In this document: one piece after another, positions 53,601 through 64,000 of the stretch
Numbering within the stretch: the stretch's first letter is position 1
Layout of the letters: each line of letters starts with the position of its first letter
Assembly (NCBI GenBank): GCA_024362935.1
Contig: JANCRA010000012.1
Coordinates: forward strand, 3,906,001 to 3,970,000
Source of the DNA: Setophaga petechia
Taxonomy: Eukaryota; Chordata; Aves; Passeriformes; Parulidae
DNA length: 64,000 nt
Reading direction: 5' to 3'
The notes under the pieces: generated by a model
Seen by the model: the letters and a program-made list of their open reading frames with translations, nothing else
Told to the model about the DNA's origin: nothing
The model's database searches: none
Translations under genes and position numbers: made by a program

Positions 53601-54477
53601 TTATGCTAATGATACTTTTATTATGAGTAATGAACTGTTTCCTTTTCCTGTTTCACCTTATCTCTTTAATATTAGTTGTATTATTGATAGGATTGCTTCT
53701 ACAAGAAAAATAATTCCATTTAGTAGGAGGAGTTGTTTATTTAGTCCATTTTGAAACATTCGCCAAAGTCTGAGTTTAAAACACGTGGTTCAGGTTCTCA
53801 TGCACTGTACTAGACCAGATCAAGGACATCCAAGATCCATGAAGAATCTTGGGATTTATCATAGTAAAAATACCTTACTCGGGTTTTCCCAAACGATTTA
53901 CCACAGCTGATAAATTTGTTAATCTCTTCCTTTCCTAAGTGTTATTTGTCCATTTCTGACTAGTGGCCACACCATTTGCATCATTTCACTCAGTTCTGAA
54001 AAGCATATGTTCAAAAATCAGTTCTGAATCCCTTCTAAACTGGCAACAATTCATACATAGAATTCAACTGGCACGCATTTGATTAACACTGAATTGTTTA
54101 TTACAGTCATGTCCATTTGTGTACATGATTGGTGTTTGTTGGTTCATAGTCTTCAAATATTTACAGGTCAGGAGACATATGGGAAAAAAAAAGGCAAATA
54201 TTCTAGATGTATATTTCTGCATTTGTGTTAAAATTCATTTTAATTTCTGGATGCATGAGCACAAATCTGAAGAATCTGTTAGTTCTCCTACTATTTAAAA
54301 TTTTTCACACTTGCTGCTAAATAAAACTATTTATAGCAGAGATCTTATTTGTAATTACTATATTTCTCAAACATCTCTGCTCAGTATGTGCTAACACTGA
54401 ATTGTAAATGAGAAAAAATTGTATATGAAAAAAATACAAGTTGTATACGAAAAAAGAATTTCCACTGCAGTTCTCTA
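50686..54477. other. Spacer inside the inverted repeat, nothing recognised
   Basis: AT-rich DNA with short A runs (50876-50886, 52247-52260). No supported gene. Confidence 0.5.
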
Positions 54478-54900
54478 AGCAGAGCAACAGAGCTGGTGAA
54501 GGGTCTGGAGCACAAGTCCTATGAGGAACAGCTGAGGCAGCTGGGGGTGTTGAGTCTGGAGAAATGGAAGTTCAGGGAGACCTTCTCCCTCTCTACAATT
54601 ACCCGAAAGGAGGTTGTGGTTAAATGGGAGTTGATCTTTCCTCCTAAGTAAGTGATAGGATGATGGAAAGCGGCCTCAGGTTACACCAAGAGAGATTTAC
54701 ATTGGATACTAGAAAAAGTTTCTTCAAGCATCGGAACAGACTTCCCAGAAAAACATTGGAATCATCATTCTTGGAGGTATTTAAAACACATGCAGACGTG
54801 GTGCTCAGGTATGTAGTCCAGTGCCAGACTTGACAATGTTAGGTTAATGGCTGGACTTGATTGTAAAGATACTTTCCATCCTAAATGACACAATGATTCC
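54478..54900 (+). mobile_element. CR1 LINE 3' end, plus strand
   Basis: Clear CR1 3' region: AGAGCTGGTGAAGGGTCTGGA, GAGGAACAGCTGAGGCAGCTG, GGAGGTATTTAAAACACATG, AGGTTAATGGCTGGACTTGA, ending CCTAAATGACACAATGATTCC. It is among the better-preserved CR1 copies here, but truncated and not coding. Confidence 0.92.
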
Positions 54901-55205
54901 ATAATCATCTGGTCAGAGGATACAGGGAAGACAGAGCCAGACCTTTCTTGGAGGTACAGCAACAGGACAAGAGGTGAAGGACATCAGTTAGAGCACTGGA
55001 ATTTTCCATTATAAGATTAATTTCTTAAATCATTGGGATAGCCAAATACAGAGACAGACTGTGCAGAGACATTATGGCATCTCCTCCTTTGCAATTGTTC
55101 AAGACTCAGCTAGACAAGTTGACTTGAGTAGCTGTGCTCTGAGAAGGGAATTAGACTAGTTGATTTCATGAGCTCTGGTCCAGTCTCCTGTGATCTCATG
55201 TTCAC
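54901..55205 (+). mobile_element. Second CR1 LINE 3' end of another subfamily, plus strand
   Basis: ACAGAGCCAGACCTTTCTTGG, CAACAGGACAAGAGGTGAAGG, ACTCAGCTAGACAAGTTGAC and TTAGACTAGTTGATTTCATG follow the order of a different CR1 tail type and end in GATCTCATG. It directly abuts the preceding copy. Confidence 0.7.
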
Positions 55206-56453
55206 TTCAAACACTTTCAGGACCCATTTCCTTTACGCAAGTGCCTATTTGAACAAAACTTATGAAAAGGTAGTTATCTCTAAGTGTTTTTCCCCTATCA
55301 AGCTGTGTTGAAATTAGCCAAGAGGCTGAGCGCAGACTTTCAGAGAGTAATTGCGTGAATCATGTTCCACAAAAAAACAAGCAAAAATGTAGTTAATCAA
55401 ATGTTGGCATTTAGTTCTTTAGAATAGCCCTATCCAGGTTTTATTTAGCTTTCTTGCATCTGAAAAAGTAAAAGATTCAGAGAACAAAGCATCATTGTTG
55501 AGAACATTAATTTTGGACTCCTCTAGCTGGTCCCAATCAAAGCTTTCTTTGTTAGGTAGTAAAACCTTCTCATTCTCTTACAAAGCCAAAACAAAGTAGA
55601 AACAAAGGTTACACATAAGGGGATAAAGAGACCAAAACCCAGCTGACTTCCTTAGTGCGGCTTCAGAACAAACTACAGACCATATTCACAGGTGGTGTCA
55701 ACCATCCCAAATCACCTAACCATCTGGTCCCATACACTATCTGAAAAAATAAAACCTTTTATAGAAGAAAAGAATTAATATGACATGTTGGAAACACAGT
55801 GCTTCAACATTTTGGGAGAATTTCTTTGTTGCATATATACATTATCATAGCCTTAATCCTGGAAGTCTTTGTATTTTTGAGCCTAGTCTTTTGGCTGTGG
55901 TATCTCGCATAATCTTTTCATATAGGTATTCAAGGGCTTGATGCTTCAGCCTCTGCCTCACCATGCTTCAAAGTCATCATAGATCATCAACATGGGCGAC
56001 AGCATAAATCTATTTCATTCTGACTTTTGCTGGCTTTTTCACTTGAGGAATTCAGGCTGTGGAGCAAAGTGTGTGTCAGAGCAGTGAGACACACTCCATC
56101 ACCAGGACAGAGCAGCTCCAGGCCACACAACAGATTCCCTCCAGTGGTTTGGTGCTATTTTGGAGATCCATTTCATTACTCCGGCAGCCCAGATCTGCTG
56201 AATGGCTGGGCGTTGGTCACCTTAACTTCATACTCAGAAGGGTGCTATGGTCGGGGCTTCTGGTAAGACAAGTATTCAAGGGGAGACAAAGGTCAAATTT
56301 GCCCTTTTTGTTTTCCTCTATTTTATTTCCAATTAGATTACTTACACTAGATTACTTAGATTACTAGTTTAATAGTAATTTTATATTGTTAACAATACTA
56401 AAGATAGAGTGCAATTCCATTTACATAAGTGAGAGACAGCACAGAGTATATAC
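55206..56453. other. Intergenic, nothing recognised
   Basis: No gene. A moderately GC-rich part near 56040-56260 has open frames in two registers but no domain. Confidence 0.5.
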
Positions 56454-56686
56454 TTTTTGGATTAGGTTTGCAAGTATGTGCTAATTATCATACTACAAGA
56501 GACATGCTTTATACAATGCTGACCTAAACAACAGTGTTTCTGTAGTGAAAAGAAAGGACAAAACCTAGGGTACTTGGAAGAAAATGTTGTTTTCAAAGTC
56601 CCTGTGCCCTTCACACTCTCCTCTCTCTTCAAACCAAACACAATTGCAGTGGTCTTAAAGATGGAAAAGAAGCATGTGATTTTATC
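56454..56686 (-). repeat. Unclassified ~240-bp repeat, copy B (inverted partner of 50443-50685)
   Basis: Reverse-complement match to copy A over its whole length; outward of both ends similarity stops or becomes doubtful. One frame in each copy encodes the shared peptide PFTLSSLFKP. Over about 27 codons I count six amino-acid-changing and three silent codon differences, so the frame does not look conserved as protein. Confidence 0.9.
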
Positions 56687-59600
56687 AAATCCAACCCTCA
56701 TTCACAATGGTGTAAGGAGAAAATCAGTATTTTTCACCATGACATTTCAGCATAAGAATCTGTATGTGCTTTATGTTTTAAAACCTGATGAAGAAACTTG
56801 TTGATAAAATGAACCACAAACATAGATTTACTAATCATAAAACCAAAATGGGACATTCAAGTCAAAGAACCTTTTCTGTGTATTTTGAGTCACATAACTG
56901 TCAAACTTCTTCATGAAGCACATAAAGGCTGATTTTGCTAACCCCAAGCTGGACTAAGATTTTTACTAAGTGTCTATTTACAAAATACACTTGCTACTGC
57001 TGTAGTAGGAGAGTTCATGCTATATTAGGAAAGTGTTGTTGTGCACTTTATCACTGTTACATGTATGAAGCTATTGCAGGCTTTAATTTTAGGTTTTCTG
57101 AAAATCTCAGAATTCTTTAACTTCAAAATAAAAACCCTGAAGCGAAAAAAATCACACAATACATTTATTAGCATGTATGTTTCAGTAGCTATTGTCGTTT
57201 CCTCAATACCAATACCAGCCTTATACATATACTGCCCCTTATCCTGTAGTTAAGCTCTGTGTGGCTGGTTGCATGGAAAACCTTTTAAGTAAAGGCTATC
57301 AAAAAGATTTCTGATAGAAAATGGGAATAGAGTTGTCTCCAAATGCATGAAGATTGGGTATTTTTTTAAACAAAAGCAAAACAAAACTGAGATATCCAAG
57401 GCAGTGTTTTAGGGGAGACAATGTTCACTGCCAAGTGCATGCTGTAAATAGAACCAGAGGACAGAAGGGAACAGGAACATTTACTGAGTGTGATTGCTTC
57501 CAGAAGGTAATTTAGAAAAGGGGCTTTATGAGTCCAAACTAGCTCCTGACTCAGGAGTGTCTGTGGAACAGGAGAAATAACCTGCAAGTTTAAGCTCAGC
57601 TGTAAGTTGCTGATTTTGGGACAATTTGGCTTTTAAACGATTTGGCTTTACTTGCCTGCTTGTTATTGCAGTTAGCATTGCATTCAAGTGTGCACATTTG
57701 TGTCTCTTAATGTCTTGGTGAGAGCAAGAAAGCAACTTTATTTTCAGAGTTTAAAAGGGTGCATTTTTCACTGCATGGTTATTAATTTTGTTCACTATGG
57801 CATAAATGAAGGTGTGAGGAAAGAGGTACATGCAGTTCAGAAGCACTCACAGTTGCTCTCACTCTAATGCAGAAGGGCAGAACTTACTGAATGCATTTGG
57901 GCATCCAGTCACTGCTAGAATGGCAGCTGCCTGCACTCAGAGGGCCTCTAGGGCTTAGAGTCTGCAGTGATCACCTAAGAAATGGACTTGCTATTACAGG
58001 GAATAAGCTTGGGGTAGAGCCATGCCAAGTGAGTTATCATTCCACAGTGGTTGTTTCCAGTTCACTCTAATCTCACTGAAGAGTCTATCACTAATAGACT
58101 TCGTGGCAAAGAGCTCCATTTATGCATTAGATTTTGTGAGGTTGTCAAAATAAGATGTAGGGTTAGAAAATGTCACATGAGCATTGCTTGATATCCTTAG
58201 AGGAGGGAAGTGAAGAAAGCAATGAAGAGTTTTGAACCCACTGGATTATACAAGAGAGGATACTGGGATGTTAGCTTTTCCACTGAGACATTATGATTCC
58301 TGAAGTGCTGGTAATTGTCAATAAACAGAAGACAAGAAAAAGGCTTATACTTTTCTCCTGTAAAAAAGGCCAAATAATTCACATGAAAGGACAAGATGTT
58401 ATTTCAGTTAAATCTATAGGACAATCTGCAGAAGAAGGAAAATACAAACTAACATTCAGGTACAAAAGTCCCTAGAATGAAATCTGGTAATCAGAGCATC
58501 CACATTTCATCTGATAGACACACAGAAGGAAAGAGTTCAGTAAGGATCATTTTATATTTATCACACATCAGGTTTTCTAAACATCTGGAAGTGCTACTTC
58601 AGACTTCACAGATAAGTATTGCTCGTTCTTGCTGTAATGTGGATTGAATGAAAGGTGATTTCAGGGTAAAGAATAATTTCAAGGCAAACCACTAACATCA
58701 AGGCATCATTTCTGTGCAGTGGAAATTCTTGTAACCACAGATCTGCATTGCTCTTGTGACACCTGTCACTTTGGCTCTCAGGGAACAGATTGGCATGAGG
58801 GACAGCTTGTGGGTTGGCACATTAAAAGTCCTATATGGAGAGTCAAATCAGATCACCTAAAATAAGTATCTATCACTGGTCAGCTCACTATTTCCTTGTA
58901 CTCCCCTGACTCTATTTCCATTGACTAGAGTGAGAGTTTGCATGCTTTTCAGACAGAGAAACAAATGGTATCCAAGATTGCATTTCATGAATGCTCTGAG
59001 GAGCTGACAGAACAAACAAAGTTCAAGAAGAACTTTCAACCGCCAGCATTTGCTAAAAATCTTTCAGGCACTGGCAAAGTGATTTGTGAGAAATATCAGT
59101 AAAGTCCAAGGGCCCTAAGTAACTGTAAAAGTGCAAACAAGCACATGCCTATGTAAATTAAGTACAGCACAAAAAGCCTGGAGCTGGTGGTGACGGAGTC
59201 TTTTAAAGAAACCGAAGCAGTTTAGTGACTTCAGCACGGCTGGGTCTGAGCCAGCCAGCTTTTCCTTCTAGAAGGGTGCAGCAGTGTGACAGCAGTGCCA
59301 CCGTAACACGACGCTGCTTCTCTGGACTCAGGTTTTGTGTTTCTGCCTGGCACCACAGCTCACAATGCAGGCACGTCCATTCCAGACCTTGGACTCCTCT
59401 GTGATTTATAAGCACACGCTGTGTTTCTGCCCAAAAGCGGGCACCAAAAAATCTAAAGTAGGAAAGTTCTGAGCAGCCAATTCAACCACAGCCAAGCTAG
59501 GAGAAGATTTTCCTGTGTGAGGAGGAGTATATCTAATGTACTGAAGAATGCAGGGCAGGAGAATCCCAATTGTCCTATTGTAGCCAAAAGCCCCAGAGTT

Positions 59601-61203
59601 AGAAAGCACGACAGAAAGGGTGACTTGTATTCATGTTCTGAGCTGTCCATCTGAATGAGAAAACTGCTTCTTAAGAGAGCATACTCAATTTTCTGCTACT
59701 GAGATTTTACTGCATTGCTAAAGACATTTAAATATCCATTTAAACAAAGATGAAACTTAATCTCCTCCTCTTGAAACCATCTGACTACTGAATAAAAGAG
59801 GAACATTTCCTCCTTTTTCCCCTGGGAGTGATATCTAGGCCAAGTCCCTCTTGGCACTGTAGAGGTTCCTCAGCATGAACATCAATTCCCCTCAGTTTCC
59901 ACTGTGCAACCTTTTGACTGGATGAGTCAGTGTACACATACATGCATCCAGGCTGCAAATGGCTCTCCACAAGTCTTGGGATGGGGCAGCCTCTCTGTTT
60001 GTGACCCTGTGCAATATGGCACACAGCCTGCAGGTATTCCAGATCTACTGATCAGATAGGGAAAGTTTCCAATTGCAAGAGAAGCAGGAGCTCCCAGATA
60101 GACACAGAAGAGTAGAGATTTTGCAAAAAGTATTGTGCATATACAATGAATTCTAGAGCTTCCCAAAAAGTGCAAGCACAACAGCTTATATATGGAATAG
60201 CTACTTGATATGCAACATATTCCTTCTACTCTTGCGACAGATGATGGAGTATGGATAGACAAACCCCAACCTAAATGGTTTCTACATGCAAACAAGCTAT
60301 TCTTGTCACTAAAACAGATTTTCTGCTCTACTATTAGATAAGCTTGGAAAAGGCAAAGTCTAAATATCTTCTATTCTAGGAAGTTGCTTAGAATATAGGT
60401 GTCTCCATACTGCTCTCCTGCCCTTGTGGTTCTTCCTTGAAGTGTCTGGTTTGCATTGCACAGACATTACTGTAGAATAAATTGTATGTATTTCCAGGTA
60501 CAAGTCTTTCTAGTCTGAATTCTCAGGCTAACAGCAGTCACTGTATCACCACTTGTTTCTCTCAACAGCATTTAACTATACTGTCAAATTTCAGTGTAGC
60601 TTGATTTTGAGTAGTGGCCACAGAACTAACATTCCTATAAATTTTAAAATATGTTGTAGTTGCTGAGATTCAGGAAAAGCCTTCATCATATGCAAGTTTC
60701 TAAGAGAAAAAGAGTGTCTTTAAACACAACAAACTCAGAGCATGCAGCTAAGCAGAAGGTAAATCCAAAGAAAATGAAACTTTGTTTGTTCTAATGGTAA
60801 TGCCATTACTTATTCTGGCCAGGCTGACCAGCTACTGACATGACACTGTTGAGGACAGACATGGCAGGAGTCTGCAAAAACTGTCTAGCAAGTAACAAGA
60901 TCTTTCTGATGGGAGGAGTTGGATGTTTGATGTATTTGAATGTAGCAGTTCATATCAGTTCATATCAGTTATTTATATCACAGTAAATAATAAGTTTTTA
61001 ATACAAAAAGCAGAGTCAAATGCAGCATTCCAGTTCCAGCCCAACTCCTATTTACTTTGAAAATTGAAAGAGAGGACTTAGTTCTTGTGTGGTCTAATGC
61101 TATTTAAGTAGGATGTTGTGCCACTTTCTCACAAGCCAGAATGATCATTTGAACACAAAAGTAAAAATAATGGTCAGCTTATCTGCAGAAGCCAAAGAAA
61201 GAT
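56687..61203. other. Intergenic region, sixth part
   Basis: No supported gene. A somewhat GC-rich patch lies near 59190-59450. A tandem TCATATCAGT pair sits at about 60952-60971. Minus-strand frames at 59785-60295 lack a consistent domain. Confidence 0.5.
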
Positions 61204-61345
61204 TAAAAAAAAAAACCACACACAAAAAAAAAAAAAAAAACAAACAAAAAAAACAAAACAAAACAAAACAAAAAAAAAAAAAAAAAAAAAAAACAAAACA
61301 AAAAAAAAAACCAAAAAAATACCCAAACAAAACAAAGAGAGAAAA
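61204..61345. repeat. A-rich (A)n/(AAAAC)n tract
   Basis: About 140 bp of A with scattered C, including AAAAC units and a run of about 25 A. It yields a spurious lysine-rich frame on + and a phenylalanine-rich one on -. Confidence 0.95.
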
Positions 61346-64000
61346 ACAAGGAAGTGATTCAAAACACCAGTTCAGAGAAGAATTTTTTGCCAAACAAAAT
61401 GCTGGTACATTTTTATTTTAAGAGCAATGAAAACACCTCACATTTATGCTTGATCCTTCTGATATTAACTCCAGCATCTGCCAGACTAGGACATGAATGC
61501 AATATATGGGGAAATTTTCAGTTATGATGCATTTTTTTCAACACGGTGCACATAAACGTGCTGACCCTTAGGATCGTTACTTTCAGCGAGATTTCAGCAA
61601 CATGTTTTCTTTTTAGCCTAGAATTCCAAAGCAGAGCGATTGAGGGACAGCAGATCCCAGTGCTGCCTGCTAATTAGGAGCCCTACAAATGTAGGTCACA
61701 AAAACAAAAGCAATGCTTTTCCGGGAGAAGACAAATGTGTGATTTGTGAATGAAAAGCCAGGAAGTTTTAAAAGCAAAACAGAAGTAAATTCAATCAGGC
61801 TCTTCTTACAAATGAAAGCAGTGAAAACTCTTGGCCTTTAGCACTTGAAGAGTAGAGAAGATTTTATTAACTCTTTGGTCTTCCAGATAAACTGAAACTA
61901 CAGCTAATTAACATTACAAATATATTTTCCAGTGCTTACTAAAGTGAGGAATTTGTTTTAGAAATATCAAACCATCAAAAAGCCAACCATTAGAGAGAAG
62001 AAATTGGAAAAAAGAGGTATAATAGTCTCTTGCTCCCCTCATTGACATTAAACCACACTTTGCTAAGTACAGCTGTAGTCTGGCTCACTTGTTCAGTACA
62101 AGACACACTTCAAACCTGTCACTGATTATTTAAGTTCTTGCAATTTGCTTTAATTGTGGAAAATGTTTTTAGGTTGGTTAAGCACTTTCACATGTGGAGA
62201 TCCTTCCTTGGGAGAAAGGCGAGTGTTTGTTTTTAATCAAAATAATAATGTCTCCACTATGTGACTTCTGAAGATGCAATTATTTTCTCTTTCAGAGAGG
62301 CTGATAAGGTTTCTGATTATACAGCCTCAAAGATAATAAAAAGGATTATAGAAGAGAGCTTACAGCAGTATGGTTCTAATCCACACATGCTGAATAACTG
62401 CCTGTTATTAAAAATCTGACTTTCTATCTTACCCCTTACTGAAGTCAATGTAAGGGTCTTTTCCCTTACGTAATTTATATGTAGACTGATTTACCAAGCC
62501 ATGTCTTCCTTCCCAGCAAATAACATTTCTAACCATGATGAATGTCATTACTAAGTAGTACAGTAGGATGTTAGTTTGTTCTGCAATAACAATGCACTTG
62601 AATGGAATTTAGGGTACTTATGTCAGAGGCACCCCCTGCAGTGGCTCTTTCTTTTTGCTGAGTGGAATTTTTTGCAAATATCCATTCAGTACAATTTTTT
62701 TCACCTTCCTAAACTCAATGAATTCTTGCTTCTTGTCATCTTAACAAAGTGGCAGAGAATTCTAAAAAACTATTACTCTCATCTCTCTTTTCCACAAGCT
62801 TAGCTTTAAGAAGTTATTCTTCTGAATTCCTTTCCCTCATTTGTTTAATTGCAAAATTTAATTTTAAATAACAGCTATTAAAAGGCATTGATATATCTGT
62901 CACAGAGACTACAGTAATCCCCCCCACTGTAGTTACCTCAACAGCTTGAAATATTCACAGTCAGAGTGTAACCTCTTTTATCAGGGTAAACAGTGTCTCA
63001 AGAGCATAATTATTTCATAGTCCTATCTAGAGTCCAGCATTTATGGGTTGCAACACAAAATAACTGGATTTTGTTCTGTGCTACACCACAGCTTCTGATC
63101 TTAAGAAAACTTCCAAATGCCACAAATTAGTACTAAAATTCTGCCTAAGTCCAAAACTGTGACTTTCAAAACCCTTTGCTCAGTTGCTGCCAACCCTGGG
63201 GGCAAATGCTCTGGCTGAGTGATTATCTCCCAAGACCTCAGTGAGAACCATGGAACTGGGCTCTGTACAAAATGCAATAGAAGACACATGGGGTTTTTTA
63301 ACTGATCCAAAATATTTCAGTATTTCATTAGATTAGAGCCTTCATCCTATGAAAAAGTACCTAATTTCCCTAAAAATGCTCAAGAACAATATTCTTCCCC
63401 AGAAATGGGGAATATCTTGTCCATTATCCCTATCAAATGGTCTGAGAAATTCTTATGGATTGTAGGGGGTCATATGTTTACTTCTCAGTAATTATGCATC
63501 TATGGAATACTCCCTGTTCCACCCACAGAATTTAGCTTCATAAAGACCCTGTATTCTGATAATAGGATATATTATATATACTTTTCTTCATGTTATTATA
63601 TAGACACGATACTTTTCTTCATGTTTTAAGAGTCAAATGTGCAATATTTTCTTGAAGTTTAATTCCAATCTGTAATATACAGATAAATTTTTGAGACACT
63701 GATTAATCACAAACAGCCCTATTGACAGAAACAGAAGAGGTGGCAAATTTCTTCCAAAGAAAGCAGCAAACAATTATCACATGTAGGTCAGGAGCACCAT
63801 CAACAAAAGGAACTGGGAATATAAATAAAAGTCCACTGTATAAAGCAGAAAGATTAATTAAGCCAAAATTTTAATATTTCAGAGGTATTTACTGTAGTAC
63901 AAAAATATTTATACCTTAATCCCAAAATAAAAGGTATTTTACAACGACTTGGGATATATAGAACAATTAGTTGCTTAATGAAATTAAACTTCACTATTTT
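61346..64000. other. Intergenic region to window end
   Basis: AT-rich. No supported gene. A 17-bp direct repeat lies at 63578-63594 and 63609-63625. Confidence 0.5.
63578..63625 (+). repeat. 17-bp exact direct repeat, 31-bp offset
   Basis: ATACTTTTCTTCATGTT occurs at 63578-63594 and again at 63609-63625, with a 14-bp AT-rich spacer between the copies. Confidence 0.9.

Noticed and set aside
59785..60024. Minus-strand VYTDSS, resembling an Asp motif of retroviral RNase H
   Set aside because: No other RNase H, RT or integrase motif lies around it in a consistent frame, so a single short match is probably chance.
61113..61421. Lysine-rich 102-codon frame
   Set aside because: Translation of the A-rich tract.

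Overview
The window reads as a bird nuclear genome, most likely a songbird (Passeriformes). It holds one recognisable protein-coding gene in a large AT-rich, gene-poor stretch. CR1 LINE fragments point to a bird. They include 3' tails ending in the avian ATTCTATGATTCT-type sequence and two reverse-transcriptase-bearing fragments. The passerine reading rests on three LTRs of a type I associate with songbird endogenous retroviruses, plus a fragment matching the tRNA-Ile-like head of the passerine SINE TguSINE1. The order-level call comes from memory of repeat families and was not searched.

Layout. 1-3.28 kb: intergenic DNA with a CR1 3' tail (1-150) and a decayed CR1 ORF2 piece (about 850-1760). 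3.3-6.7 kb: a very strong CpG island with candidate promoter motifs. 5.29-8.45 kb: PIM3, plus strand, six coding exons, 322 codons, followed by a roughly 1.4 kb 3' UTR ending near 9.86 kb. 9.9-64 kb: about 54 kb with no convincing gene. It contains simple repeats, a tRNA-Ile-like fragment, three solo LTRs, several CR1 copies, a probable MIR-type SINE remnant, and an inverted pair of an unclassified ~240 bp repeat (50.44 and 56.45 kb).

PIM3 is a constitutively active serine/threonine kinase controlled mainly by how much is made and how long it lasts. The sequence fits that: CpG-island promoter, GC-rich leader, and a 3' UTR with AU-rich elements and a perfect miR-33-type seed site. The promoter and the first four exons are extremely GC-rich. 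GC drops sharply inside intron 4, and exons 5-6 are ordinary AT-leaning avian sequence.

I found no strongly supported new biological system. The observations most worth checking are the 50/56 kb inverted repeat, the in-frame proline-rich open leader upstream of the PIM3 AUG, a perfect 22-bp palindrome at 46.15 kb, a perfect 13-bp hairpin at 38.74 kb, and the tRNA-Ile-like fragment at 16.28 kb. All alignments were made by eye; identities and element boundaries are approximate.
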